From positions 1 to 37,202 of the forward strand of contig JAFNAJ010000002.1 of assembly GCA_017860085.1 (NCBI GenBank): 37,202 bases of DNA, written 5' to 3'. A program made the translations under genes and the position numbers. Shown here piece after piece: positions 25,270 to 33,234 of the stretch. The notes under the pieces were generated by a model that had not been told where the DNA came from, did not search any database, and saw only the letters and a list, made by a program, of their open reading frames with translations. Each line of letters starts with the position of its first letter. Position 1 is the first letter of the stretch. Source of the stretch: Acidobacteriota bacterium (lineage in GTDB: Bacteria > Acidobacteriota > Vicinamibacteria > Vicinamibacterales > JAFNAJ01).

Positions 25270-27669
25270 ATGAGACGCCTTCTGCGGACGCTCCGGTTGC
25301 TGCTCCTCCTCGTGCTCCTCGTCGCTCTCGTCGCAGCCGGCTGGCTTGCCTACCGCGCGGCGGCGGCACGACCCGTCGTCGAGGGCACGCTGATCGTCGA
25401 GGGGCTGTCGGGTGAGGTCGAGATCCTGCGAGACGTGGACGCCGTTCCTCACATTCGCGCCCGGAACGAATCGGACGCCATGTTCGCCCTCGGGTTCGTG
25501 CACGCGCAGGAGCGGCTGTGGCAGATGGAGTTCCAGCGCCGGCTCGGCCAAGGACGGCTGGCCGAGCTGCTCGGGCCAGAGGCCGTCGCCAGCGATCGCT
25601 TCTTCCGCACGATCGGTCTGGGGCGGGCGTCGAAAGCGCAGTGGCCTCACCTCAGCGCCGAGGCGCGAAGGATGACGGGCGCCTACGTCCGTGGGATCAA
25701 CGCGTTCATTGCCCGCACGCCTGCGCGCGCGTTGCCCATCGAGTTCGCCATCCTGCGGGCGACCCCGGAGCCATGGACGCCCGAGGACGTCATCGTGTGG
25801 ACCAAGGTCATGGGCGTCCTGCTCAGCACCAACTGGCGCGACGAACTGCTGAGGGTGCGCCTGGCGGCGCGGGTGGGGACCGATGGGGCAGCGTGGTTGA
25901 TGCCGCCCTACACCGTCAACGGTCCGGTCATCGTGGCAAGCGCTCCGGCGACGTCGCCCACCGCTGCGGTCGGCGGCCGGTCGGTTCCCGAGATCGATCC
26001 CAGGCGCCTCGCATCGCTCGCGAGCGCGGCGCTGACCCCGGGGGCGCTCGGGGGCGTCGGCGCCAGCAACAGTTGGGTTCTGTCGGGTGCGCGCACAACG
26101 ACGGGACAGCCGATCCTCGCAAACGATCCGCACCTGTCAGCCCAGGCGCCTGCCGTCTGGTTCCTCGCGCATCTCGAGGGCGGGCGTCTGAATGCCATTG
26201 GTGCGACCATGCCCGGGCTGCCCGGAGTCGTGCTCGGTCACAACGGTCGCATCGCGTGGGGCGCGACCAACCTGATGGTGGACAACCAGGACCTGTTCAT
26301 CGAGCGCGTCAACGCCAACCACGAGGCGCTGTTCCAGGGCGCGTGGGAGCCCATGCGCGTCGTGCGTGAGACGATTCGCGTCAAGGGGGCGCCCGACGAG
26401 ACCGTCGTCGTGCGGTCGACGAGGCACGGGCCGCTCGTCTCCGACGTCCTCGACTCACCAGGCGAGACGCTTGCGCTCCGGTGGGCAGCGCTCGACGACG
26501 ACGACGCGAGCATCGACGCGTTCATCGGGATCAATTTCGCTCGCACGTGGGACGAGTTCGCTCGTGCCGCCGCGCGGGCGCACGGCATCGTGCAGAACCT
26601 GGTGTATGCCGATGTCGCGGGCAACATCGGCTACGCGGCGCCTGGCGCGATTCCGGCTCGGGTTCGCGGCGACGGCACGGTGCCCGTGCCGGGTTGGACC
26701 GGGGAGTACGAGTGGGCCGGGTACCTGTCCGCCGACCAGTGGCCCCGTGCGATCAACCCGCAGGCGGGCTTCATCGCGACGGCCAACAACCAGGCCTTGC
26801 CAGACGCGGCGAGCCCCTTCATCAGCAGCAACTGGGAGCCCGGCTATCGCGCCGCGCGCATCGTCGAGATGATCCAGGCCAAGTCCGCGCATTCCGTGGA
26901 AGACGTGATGCGCATGCAGGGCGACGTCCGCTCGGCCCAGGTGCGGGTCGTGCTGCCCTGGCTGCTCAGGGCCAAGGTCACCGACCCGGTCGCTGTGGCT
27001 GTGGTCGACCGCCTGAAGAAGTGGGATGGGGATCTTCGCGGCGACAGCCCGGACGCGGCGGCCTACGAGGCCTGGGTGAGCGCTGCGGCGGAACGGATCT
27101 TCGCTGATGAGATCGGGGCGTCCCTCTGGGCCGAGTACGCGAACGTGCCGCCGTGGACGTCGAAGGCCCTCGATCGCGTGGCGCACGCCGGGGCGCCTCC
27201 GTTCTGTGACGACGTGCGGACCTCGGCGCGCGAGTCGTGCGAGGAGATTTTGGGATCGGCCCTCTCGGACGCGATCGTGGCGATGACCCGCCGGCAGGGG
27301 ACAGATGTCGCGTCGTGGCGGTGGGACGCAGTCAACGCGGTCACGTTCCCGCACCGACCTTTCCACGCCGTCCGACTGCTGCGGCCGCTGTTCAGCAAGA
27401 CCGTTGCCGTGGGGGGCGATGCCAATACCGTGAGCCCCGTGATGCGCGCGAAGGACACCACGATCGTGGCGTCCTATCGGCAGGTCATCGATCTGGCCGA
27501 CGTGGACCGCTCGCGTTTCGTGCAGACGCTGGGGCAGTCGGGGCACCTTCTCAGTCGTCACTACGACGACATGCTGCCGCGCTGGGCGGGCAGCGATCTC
27601 GTCCCCATGCGGTTCTCACGCCAGGCCGTGGACGCGGCCGCGGCCAGCCGACTGACGTTGCGACCCTGA
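25270..27669 (+). CDS. Penicillin acylase family Ntn-hydrolase
   Basis: 799 residues from ATG 25270, which gives a basic N-terminus and a membrane segment (LLLLLVLLVALVAAGWLAY); an earlier in-frame GTG would overlap the divergent lipA. The family is made as a precursor that cleaves itself into alpha and beta chains. The nucleophile is Ser266 in GASNSWVLSG, the expected autocleavage site. Conserved beta-chain blocks follow (GQPILANDPHL, PGLPGVVLGHNGRIAWGATN, TRHGPLVSD). Family members cleave beta-lactam side chains or acyl-homoserine lactones; which applies cannot be told. It is likely periplasmic and membrane-anchored. Confidence 0.92.
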   Translation: MRRLLRTLRLLLLLVLLVALVAAGWLAYRAAAARPVVEGTLIVEGLSGEVEILRDVDAVPHIRARNESDAMFALGFVHAQERLWQMEFQRRLGQGRLAELLGPEAVASDRFFRTIGLGRASKAQWPHLSAEARRMTGAYVRGINAFIARTPARALPIEFAILRATPEPWTPEDVIVWTKVMGVLLSTNWRDELLRVRLAARVGTDGAAWLMPPYTVNGPVIVASAPATSPTAAVGGRSVPEIDPRRLASLASAALTPGALGGVGASNSWVLSGARTTTGQPILANDPHLSAQAPAVWFLAHLEGGRLNAIGATMPGLPGVVLGHNGRIAWGATNLMVDNQDLFIERVNANHEALFQGAWEPMRVVRETIRVKGAPDETVVVRSTRHGPLVSDVLDSPGETLALRWAALDDDDASIDAFIGINFARTWDEFARAAARAHGIVQNLVYADVAGNIGYAAPGAIPARVRGDGTVPVPGWTGEYEWAGYLSADQWPRAINPQAGFIATANNQALPDAASPFISSNWEPGYRAARIVEMIQAKSAHSVEDVMRMQGDVRSAQVRVVLPWLLRAKVTDPVAVAVVDRLKKWDGDLRGDSPDAAAYEAWVSAAAERIFADEIGASLWAEYANVPPWTSKALDRVAHAGAPPFCDDVRTSARESCEEILGSALSDAIVAMTRRQGTDVASWRWDAVNAVTFPHRPFHAVRLLRPLFSKTVAVGGDANTVSPVMRAKDTTIVASYRQVIDLADVDRSRFVQTLGQSGHLLSRHYDDMLPRWAGSDLVPMRFSRQAVDAAAASRLTLRP

Positions 27670-27677
27670 GACGGTCA

Positions 27678-27699
27678 CGGCCGGCCCGAAGGCCGGCCG
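27678..27699. terminator. 9-bp GC hairpin with CGAA loop upstream of boxC
   Basis: CGGCCGGCC (27678-27686), loop CGAA, then GGCCGGCCG (27691-27699): a perfect 9-bp stem 9 bases after the acylase stop. There is no T-tract. It probably ends acylase transcription and insulates the boxC promoter downstream. Confidence 0.55.
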
Positions 27700-27735
27700 A
27701 CGCCGCTCGACGGTGCGACCACGCCCTGCGGCCAG

Positions 27736-27765
27736 TTGACGCTGTTCGCGAGGGCCGCGGATAAT
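27736..27765 (+). promoter_or_regulatory. Sigma70-like promoter of the box operon
   Basis: TTGACG (27736-27741), an 18-base spacer, then GATAAT (27760-27765). The boxC ATG at 27774 is only 8 bases after the -10 hexamer, about where transcription would start, so the mRNA would be leaderless or nearly so. No Shine-Dalgarno sequence precedes the ATG. Confidence 0.6.
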
Positions 27766-27773
27766 GGTGTCGA

Positions 27774-29432
27774 ATGTCACAATCGAGCCTGACGTCTCGA
27801 ATCGACTTCGAGACCCGCCCAGACCTGTACCGTCACTGGACGCTCTCCTTTGACGGGCCCATTGCCGTGCTCGCGATGGACGTGCAGGAGGATGGCGGCC
27901 TCTCCTCCGACTACCGCCTGAAGCTGAATTCCTACGACCTCGGCGTCGACGTCGAGCTCGCCGACGCCCTGCAGCGCATTCGCTTCGAGCACCCGGAGGT
28001 GCACGCCGTGGTGGTCCGCAGCGGCAAGGAGCGGATCTTCTGCGCCGGCGCCAACATCTTCATGCTGTCGGGCTCGAGCCACGCGCTCAAGGTGAATTTC
28101 TGCAAGTTCACCAACGAGACGCGGCTGGCCATCGAGGATGCCAGCGCCCACTCGGGGCTGAAGTTCATCGCGGCGGTCAACGGCATCTGCGCCGGTGGCG
28201 GGTACGAACTCGCGCTGGCCTGCGACGAGATCCACATGGTCGATGATGGAAGCGCGGCCGTGAGCCTGCCCGAGACGCCGCTGCTCGGGGTGCTGCCAGG
28301 TACCGGAGGACTCACCCGGCTCGTGGACAAGCGCAAGGTCCGGCGCGACCTCGCCGATCTCTTCTGCACGATCGTCGAGGGCGTCAAGGGCCGAAAGGCG
28401 GTCGAGCAGGGACTTGTCGACAAGGTGCACCCCACCAGCCGGTTCCTGCCAGCCGTCATGCAGCGCGCGCTGGAACTGGCGAAGACGTCGGACCGGCCAA
28501 CGAGCGGGCCCGGCGTCACGCTCGGCCCGCTTGGCGGCGAGGTGTCCGACCAGGGCGTGCGCTATTCGCACGTCACGCTCGTCGTCGATCGCGAACGTCG
28601 CACCGGTGAGCTGACGGTCAGGGCGCCGCGCGAGCCGCAGCCGGAGACGGTCGAGGCGATCGTTGCCGCCGGTGACGGGTACTGGCCGCTGCGCGCCTTC
28701 CGCGAACTGGATGCGGCCGTGCTGCACCTGCGCCTCAACGAGCCCGAGGTCGGCACGGTGGTGATTCGAACCGAGGGCGATGCCGACGCCGTGCTCGGCG
28801 TCGATCGCATGCTGCTGACTCACGCCGATCACTGGCTCGTGCGGGAGATCACGCTCTTCATGAAGCGGACGTTGAAGCGGCTCGACCTGACGGCCCGCAG
28901 CTTCATCGCGCTCATCGAGCCAGGTTCGTGTTTCGCGGGCAGCCTGTTCGAGCTCGCGCTGGCGGCCGACCGGTCGTACATGCTCGATGATCCCGAGCGT
29001 CCCGTTTCGGTCGCCTTGTCGGGCATGAACGCCGGGCCCCTGCCCATGAGCAACGGGCTGAGCCGTCTGCAGACGCGCTTCCTCGGGAAGCCGGACTTCG
29101 TCGACGAATTGCTCGCCGAGACCGAGCCGTTCGACGCGCCGGCCGCCAGCGACGGGGAGCTCGTGACGTCGGCCCCCGACGAACTCGATTGGGACGACGA
29201 GGTGCGGCTGGCCATCGAGGCGCGCGCGGCGTTTTCTCCCGATGCCCTGACGGGGATGGAGGCCAACCTGCGCTTTGCCGGGCCCGAGACGATGGAGACC
29301 AAGATCTTCGGTCGCCTGTCGGCCTGGCAGAACTGGATCTTCCAGCGGCCCAACGCGGTGGGCGAGCGAGGCGCGCTCAAGGCGTTCGGTGCGGCCCAGG
29401 GCCGTCCCCAGTTCGACTGGACACGCACGTAG
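27774..29432 (+). CDS. boxC: Benzoyl-CoA-dihydrodiol lyase (2,3-epoxybenzoyl-CoA dihydrolase)
   Basis: A 552-residue crotonase-superfamily enzyme of aerobic benzoyl-CoA degradation. It opens the ring of 2,3-epoxybenzoyl-CoA hydrolytically, giving 3,4-dehydroadipyl-CoA semialdehyde and formate. The N-terminal half has the enoyl-CoA hydratase core: VVVRSGKERIFCAGANIFML and FIAAVNGICAGGGYELALACDEI, the oxyanion-hole and CoA-binding segments. The C-terminal half repeats a diverged crotonase-like fold (FIALIEPGSCFAGSLFELALAADRSYML). The size is typical of BoxC. It is first in the operon boxC-boxB-kynureninase-like-3-hydroxyacyl-CoA dehydrogenase. Confidence 0.95.
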   Translation: MSQSSLTSRIDFETRPDLYRHWTLSFDGPIAVLAMDVQEDGGLSSDYRLKLNSYDLGVDVELADALQRIRFEHPEVHAVVVRSGKERIFCAGANIFMLSGSSHALKVNFCKFTNETRLAIEDASAHSGLKFIAAVNGICAGGGYELALACDEIHMVDDGSAAVSLPETPLLGVLPGTGGLTRLVDKRKVRRDLADLFCTIVEGVKGRKAVEQGLVDKVHPTSRFLPAVMQRALELAKTSDRPTSGPGVTLGPLGGEVSDQGVRYSHVTLVVDRERRTGELTVRAPREPQPETVEAIVAAGDGYWPLRAFRELDAAVLHLRLNEPEVGTVVIRTEGDADAVLGVDRMLLTHADHWLVREITLFMKRTLKRLDLTARSFIALIEPGSCFAGSLFELALAADRSYMLDDPERPVSVALSGMNAGPLPMSNGLSRLQTRFLGKPDFVDELLAETEPFDAPAASDGELVTSAPDELDWDDEVRLAIEARAAFSPDALTGMEANLRFAGPETMETKIFGRLSAWQNWIFQRPNAVGERGALKAFGAAQGRPQFDWTRT

Positions 29433-29458
29433 GCGCGGCTCGATGGACGCGGTGGGCG

Positions 29459-29625
29459 GTCTTGGTTCTTGGTTCCTGGTTCTTGGTTCGTGGTCCGTTC
29501 GTGGTTCCTGGTTCCTGGTTCGTTCTTGGTTCACGGTTGTGCGCGCCGCGCACAAGGAACGAGGCACGAACCAAGGACCTTGAACCAGGCACGGACCAGG
29601 AACCAAGAACAAAGAACCAAGCACT
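29459..29625. repeat. Heptad inverted repeat, copy 3, between boxC and boxB
   Basis: The left arm (29459-29536) is a run of ~7-base units (GGTTCTT, GGTTCCT, GGTTCGT, GGTCCGT). The right arm (29556-29625) is the reverse-complement class (GAACCAAG, GGACCAGG, AAGAACC). The centre is a perfect palindrome: TTGTGCGCG (29537-29545), one C, then CGCGCACAA (29547-29555). The whole could fold into a long imperfect hairpin in the boxC-boxB mRNA. The 228-base gap 29433-29660 contains no gene other than this. Confidence 0.85.
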
Positions 29626-29660
29626 GACCGCGGTTGATCCGTGTGGCTGAGGACTGACCG

Positions 29661-31079
29661 ATGATCTCCCATGAGCTGATCCCCAACAACGTCAACCTGT
29701 CGAGCAACAAGCGGTTGCAGCGTGCGCTCGAGCACTGGCAGCCTCGGTACCTCGACTGGTGGCGCGAAATGGGCCCCCAGGGCTTCCAGGACTATCACCG
29801 CGTCTACCTGCGGACGGCGGTGAGCGTCGATCCCGACGGGTGGTGCCACTACGACTACGTCAAGATGCCGGAGTACCGCTGGGGCATCTTCTTGACGCCC
29901 CCGGTCAAGGACCGCACGATCGGCTTCGGCGACTTCTTCGGGCAGCCGGTCTGGCAGGAGGTCCCCGGCGAGTTCCGCAACCCGCTCAAGCGCCTGATCG
30001 TGCTCCAGGGCGACACGGAGCCGGCCAGCGTCGAACAGCAGCGGCGGCTGGGGCAGTCGTGCCCGAGCCTCTACGATCTCCGCAACCTGTTCCAGGTGAA
30101 CGTCGAGGAGGGACGCCATCTCTGGGCGATGGTCTACCTGCTGCATTCCTACTTTGGCCGCGACGGGCGCGACGAGGCCGAGGAAATGCTCGAGCGCTCG
30201 AGCGGCAACGAAGACAAGCCCCGCATGCTCGAAGCCTTCAACGAGCCCATCGACACCTGGCTCGACTTCTTCATGTTCGCGATGTTCACGGATCGCGACG
30301 GCAAGTCGCAGCTGATGTCGCTCGCCGAGAGCTCGCTCGACCCGCTGTCGCGCACGACGCGCTTCATGTTGACCGAGGAGGCGCATCACCTGTTCGTGGG
30401 GGAGAGCGGCGTGGCCCGCATCATCCAGCGGACGTCGGAGCTGATGCGGCAGACCGGCCTGTCCGGCGACGTGCGGCGGGTGGGCGGCATCGACCTGCCA
30501 CTCATCCAGCGCCACCTCAACTTCTGGTTCAGCGCCAGCGTCGACCTGCACGGCAGCGAGATCTCGACCAACGCCGCGACCTACTTCGCGAACGGCCTCA
30601 AGGGGCGGGCGAAGGAGGACAGCTGGGAGGACCACCGCGCCCTGCACGGCACCTACGCCGTCGACGTGTTCGAGAACGGGGTAGGGCTGACGCGGAACGT
30701 GCCGGCACGCAACGCCATGAACGAGATGCTGCGGGACTGGTACATCAAGGACGCCACGGCCGGCGTCGAGCGCTGGAACCGGATCCTCGAGCGTGGTGGG
30801 CTCTCCGACCGGCTGTATGTGCCGTCACGACGCTTCAACCGCAAGATCGGGATCTATGCCGACCAGCACTTCACCCCGGAGGGACGGCCCATCTCGGCCG
30901 AGCAGTGGGAGGCGCGCAAGCACGAGTGGCTGCCGACGGCCAACGACAAGGCGTACCTGAAGAGCCTCACGACCCGACCGGTCTTCGAGGTCGGCCAGTA
31001 CGCCAACTGGATCGCGCCACCCTCCAAGGGGATCAACCGCCAGCCCCTGGACTTCGAGTACGTGAGGACCGACGAGTGA
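29661..31079 (+). CDS. boxB: Benzoyl-CoA 2,3-epoxidase, oxygenase subunit
   Basis: A 472-residue class I diiron oxygenase that converts benzoyl-CoA with O2 to 2,3-epoxybenzoyl-CoA. The diiron ligands are visible in EEGRH (E149, E150, H153) and TEEAHH (E239, E240, H242, H243), matching the ExxH pairs of the family. The ending WIAPPSKGINRQPLDFEYVR is typical of BoxB. It is co-directional with boxC across a 228-base repeat-bearing gap and overlaps the next gene by 4 bases (GTGA). The reductase BoxA is not encoded in the window; a ferredoxin lies at 34007. Confidence 0.96.
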   Translation: MISHELIPNNVNLSSNKRLQRALEHWQPRYLDWWREMGPQGFQDYHRVYLRTAVSVDPDGWCHYDYVKMPEYRWGIFLTPPVKDRTIGFGDFFGQPVWQEVPGEFRNPLKRLIVLQGDTEPASVEQQRRLGQSCPSLYDLRNLFQVNVEEGRHLWAMVYLLHSYFGRDGRDEAEEMLERSSGNEDKPRMLEAFNEPIDTWLDFFMFAMFTDRDGKSQLMSLAESSLDPLSRTTRFMLTEEAHHLFVGESGVARIIQRTSELMRQTGLSGDVRRVGGIDLPLIQRHLNFWFSASVDLHGSEISTNAATYFANGLKGRAKEDSWEDHRALHGTYAVDVFENGVGLTRNVPARNAMNEMLRDWYIKDATAGVERWNRILERGGLSDRLYVPSRRFNRKIGIYADQHFTPEGRPISAEQWEARKHEWLPTANDKAYLKSLTTRPVFEVGQYANWIAPPSKGINRQPLDFEYVRTDE

Positions 31080-32239
31080 CGGACCTCGCATCCTGGCGCG
31101 CCCAGTTTCCCATCCTCGCCACCTGCACGTACCTCGTCAGTCACTCGCTGGGCGCCATGCCCCTTGGCGCGCGTGACAAGCTGGCGCGCTTCGCCGACCA
31201 GTGGGCGACGCGCGGCGTGCGCGCGTGGCATGAGGGATGGTGGGAGATCGGCCGAACCACCGGCGACCTGCTGGCACCGATCCTCGGCGTGCCGCGAGGG
31301 TCGGTGTCGATGCACCAGAACGTCTCCGTGGCGCAGGCCATCGTGGCCTCGTGCTATCGCTACGACGGGCCGCGTCGGCGCGTCGTGATGTCGGCGCTGG
31401 AGTTCCCCACCAACCTCTACCTCTACCACGCGTTCGAGCGCTTCGGCGCCGAGGTGGTGGTTGTGCCTGCCGACGACCCCGTTCGGGTCGACACCGCGCG
31501 GTTCCTCGACGCGATCGACGAGCGCACGGTGCTCGTGCCGTTCTCGCTGGTCCTGTTCAAGAGCGCGTTCGTGCAGGACGCGCAGGCCATCGTCGAGAAG
31601 GCGCGCCGGGTGGGGGCGCACGCGATCGCCGACGTGTACCAGGCGGCCGGCACCCTGCCCCTCGACCTTGCCGCGCTCGGCGTCGAGTACGCCGTCGGCG
31701 GGTCGGTGAAGTGGCTGTGCGGTGGCCCAGGGGCCGGCTACCTCTACGTGAGGCCCGATCTCGCGCCCTCGCTCGCGCCCGCGGTGACGGGCTGGGCGGC
31801 ACACGCGCGTCCCTTCCAGTTCGAAGCCGGTTCCATCGACTACGCGGACCCTTCGGAGCGCTTCCAGACGGGAACGCCAAACGTCGCCGCCTGGTCCATG
31901 GCGCAGGCCGGCTACGAGATCGTCGCGAACATCGGTGTGGCACGCATCCGCGAGCACTCCCAGCGGCTCACCGGCCGCATCGTCGACCATGCGCTCGCAC
32001 GGGGGTACGAGGTGAGGAGCCCCTTGGCGGCGGAGGCGCGCGGAGGGACCGTGACCCTCGCGGTGCCCAACTCGGAGCAGGTCGCCCAGGCCCTGCTCGG
32101 GCGCCAGGTGATCATCGACCACCGGCCCGGTGCCGGCATCCGGATGGCTCCGCACTTCTACACGACCGAGGCCGAGGTGGACTCCGCTCTGGCCACGCTC
32201 GACGAGCTCGTGAGCGCCGGCGCGGGCGTCGTGGGCTAG
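31076..32239 (+). CDS. Kynureninase-like PLP-dependent enzyme (class V fold)
   Basis: 387 residues starting with GTG 31076, overlapping the boxB stop. The fold-type I class V features resemble kynureninase: an early SHSLGAMP (compare NSLGA.P), SALEFPTNLY (compare NFPTDLY), the PLP aspartate D186 in ADVYQAAG, and K212 in GGSVKWLCGGPGAGYLYV as the Schiff-base lysine (compare KYLNGGPG). Kynureninase makes anthranilate from kynurenine, an aromatic acid that could feed a CoA-dependent route. Several kynureninase residues differ (DLAHS is DVYQA here), so the substrate may be different. Co-transcription with boxB is certain from the overlap. Confidence 0.8.
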   Translation: MTDLASWRAQFPILATCTYLVSHSLGAMPLGARDKLARFADQWATRGVRAWHEGWWEIGRTTGDLLAPILGVPRGSVSMHQNVSVAQAIVASCYRYDGPRRRVVMSALEFPTNLYLYHAFERFGAEVVVVPADDPVRVDTARFLDAIDERTVLVPFSLVLFKSAFVQDAQAIVEKARRVGAHAIADVYQAAGTLPLDLAALGVEYAVGGSVKWLCGGPGAGYLYVRPDLAPSLAPAVTGWAAHARPFQFEAGSIDYADPSERFQTGTPNVAAWSMAQAGYEIVANIGVARIREHSQRLTGRIVDHALARGYEVRSPLAAEARGGTVTLAVPNSEQVAQALLGRQVIIDHRPGAGIRMAPHFYTTEAEVDSALATLDELVSAGAGVVG

Positions 32240-32241
32240 CC

Positions 32242-33117
32242 ATGGGCCACGTTCGCATCGCGCGCATTGCCGTGCTCGGTGCCGGCACGATGGGCCACGG
32301 CATCGCCCATGCGTCGGCCGCGGCCGGTTTCGCGACGAGCGTGTACGACCCGTCCGGGGAAGCCTTGGCCAAGGCCAGCGCCGCCATCACGCACATCGTC
32401 ACGCGCGCGGTCGAGCGAAAGGGCGTCACGGAGCCGGAGGGCCGCGAGATCGTCAGCCGCGTGAACGCGACGACCGACCTCGCGCGCGCCGTGAGCGAGG
32501 CAGACTTCGTCATCGAGGCCGCGCCTGAGCGCATCGATCTGAAGCTCTCGCTGCTCGCCGCCATTGACCTGGCGGCGCCCGCGCACGCGCGTTTCGCGAC
32601 GAATACCTCTGCGCTGAGCATCACCGAGATGGCGACGGCGCTGACGAGGCCTTCGCGTCTCGGAGGCATGCACTTCTTCAACCCGGTTCACCGCATGCGC
32701 CTGGTCGAGGTCGTCCGGGCGCTCGACACCGATGAAGAGACCGTGGCGGCGATCGAGCACGTCGCGCACCGGATGGGCAAGGACACGGTCGTGGTGCGCG
32801 ACTCGGCGGGCTTTGTGACGAGCCGCGTGAACGCGCTCATCGGCAACGAGGCGTTCTACATGCTGCAGGAAGGCGTGGCGTCGGCGCGCGACATCGACAA
32901 GGCGCTGAAGCTCGGGCTGAACCATCCCATGGGTCCCTTCGAGCTGGTCGACCTCGTCGGACTCGACACCCGCCTGGCCGTGCTCGAGCACCTCCACAAG
33001 CACCTCGGCGAGAAGTACCGTCCCTGCCCGCTGCTCGCGGAGCACGTCCGAGCGGGCCGCCTGGGCCGCAAGGCTGGCCGCGGCGTCTACGAGTACCGCG
33101 CGACGCCCGCCGAGTGA
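32242..33117 (+). CDS. 3-hydroxyacyl-CoA dehydrogenase (likely 3-hydroxyadipyl-CoA)
   Basis: 291 residues from ATG 32242, two bases after the preceding stop. The NAD-binding motif GAGTMG (residues 13-18) opens a Rossmann domain. The catalytic histidine is in HFFNPVHRMRLVEVV, and the C-terminal domain has DSAGFVTSRVNALIGNEAFYMLQEGVAS and MGPFELVDLVGLD, all typical of the short PaaH/Hbd type. In the aerobic benzoyl-CoA route, the BoxC product is oxidised and hydrated to 3-hydroxyadipyl-CoA, and this enzyme would oxidise it to 3-oxoadipyl-CoA. That assignment rests on operon context. Confidence 0.92.
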   Translation: MGHVRIARIAVLGAGTMGHGIAHASAAAGFATSVYDPSGEALAKASAAITHIVTRAVERKGVTEPEGREIVSRVNATTDLARAVSEADFVIEAAPERIDLKLSLLAAIDLAAPAHARFATNTSALSITEMATALTRPSRLGGMHFFNPVHRMRLVEVVRALDTDEETVAAIEHVAHRMGKDTVVVRDSAGFVTSRVNALIGNEAFYMLQEGVASARDIDKALKLGLNHPMGPFELVDLVGLDTRLAVLEHLHKHLGEKYRPCPLLAEHVRAGRLGRKAGRGVYEYRATPAE

Positions 33118-33143
33118 CATTCGGCTCGGAAATCCGACCAAAA

Positions 33144-33163
33144 GCGGCCTTGATACCGGCCGC
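33144..33163. terminator. Hairpin after the box operon, overlapping the iclR promoter
   Basis: GCGGCC (33144-33149) and GGCCGC (33158-33163) make a 6-bp stem with an 8-base loop, 26 bases after the dehydrogenase stop. No T-tract. The loop contains the proposed -35 of the iclR promoter, so termination and initiation signals would overlap. Confidence 0.35.
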
Positions 33164-33178
33164 AGGAAGCGCTAGGCT
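33150..33178 (+). promoter_or_regulatory. Sigma70-like promoter of the IclR regulator gene
   Basis: TTGATA (33150-33155), a 17-base spacer, then TAGGCT (33173-33178). The predicted transcription start (about 33185) falls inside the palindrome at 33178-33190, which would let a bound regulator block initiation. Confidence 0.55.
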
Positions 33179-33190
33179 TCCATTATGGAA
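33178..33190. promoter_or_regulatory. Palindromic operator candidate 1 (TTCCATTATGGAA)
   Basis: A perfect 6-bp inverted repeat around a central T, immediately after the -10 hexamer of the iclR promoter. The TTCCA/TGGAA arms resemble sites reported for several IclR-family regulators of aromatic catabolism. Autoregulation is inferred. Confidence 0.6.
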
Positions 33191-33192
33191 TG

Positions 33193-33213
33193 GCGTTCCG
33201 CATAGTGGAACGC
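33193..33213. promoter_or_regulatory. Palindromic operator candidate 2
   Basis: GCGTTCC (33193-33199) and GGAACGC (33207-33213) are perfect 7-bp arms separated by 7 bases. It shares the TTCC/GGAA core with the site just upstream. The centres of the two palindromes are about 19 bases apart, near two helical turns, so two regulator dimers could sit on one DNA face. Confidence 0.6.
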
Positions 33214-33234
33214 TCAGACAGCTCAGCGTCGGCC

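Noticed and set aside
29459-29625. CRISPR array or coding repeat protein at the heptad repeat
   Set aside because: Units are about 7 bases with no unique spacers, and the two halves are reverse complements. The predicted peptides are low complexity and open in several frames, so neither CRISPR nor a real repeat protein fits.
27777-30647. A 956-codon open frame antisense to boxC and boxB
   Set aside because: It is a shadow of two well-supported genes and runs through the heptad repeat, giving EPRTRNQEPR-type peptide. No family feature.
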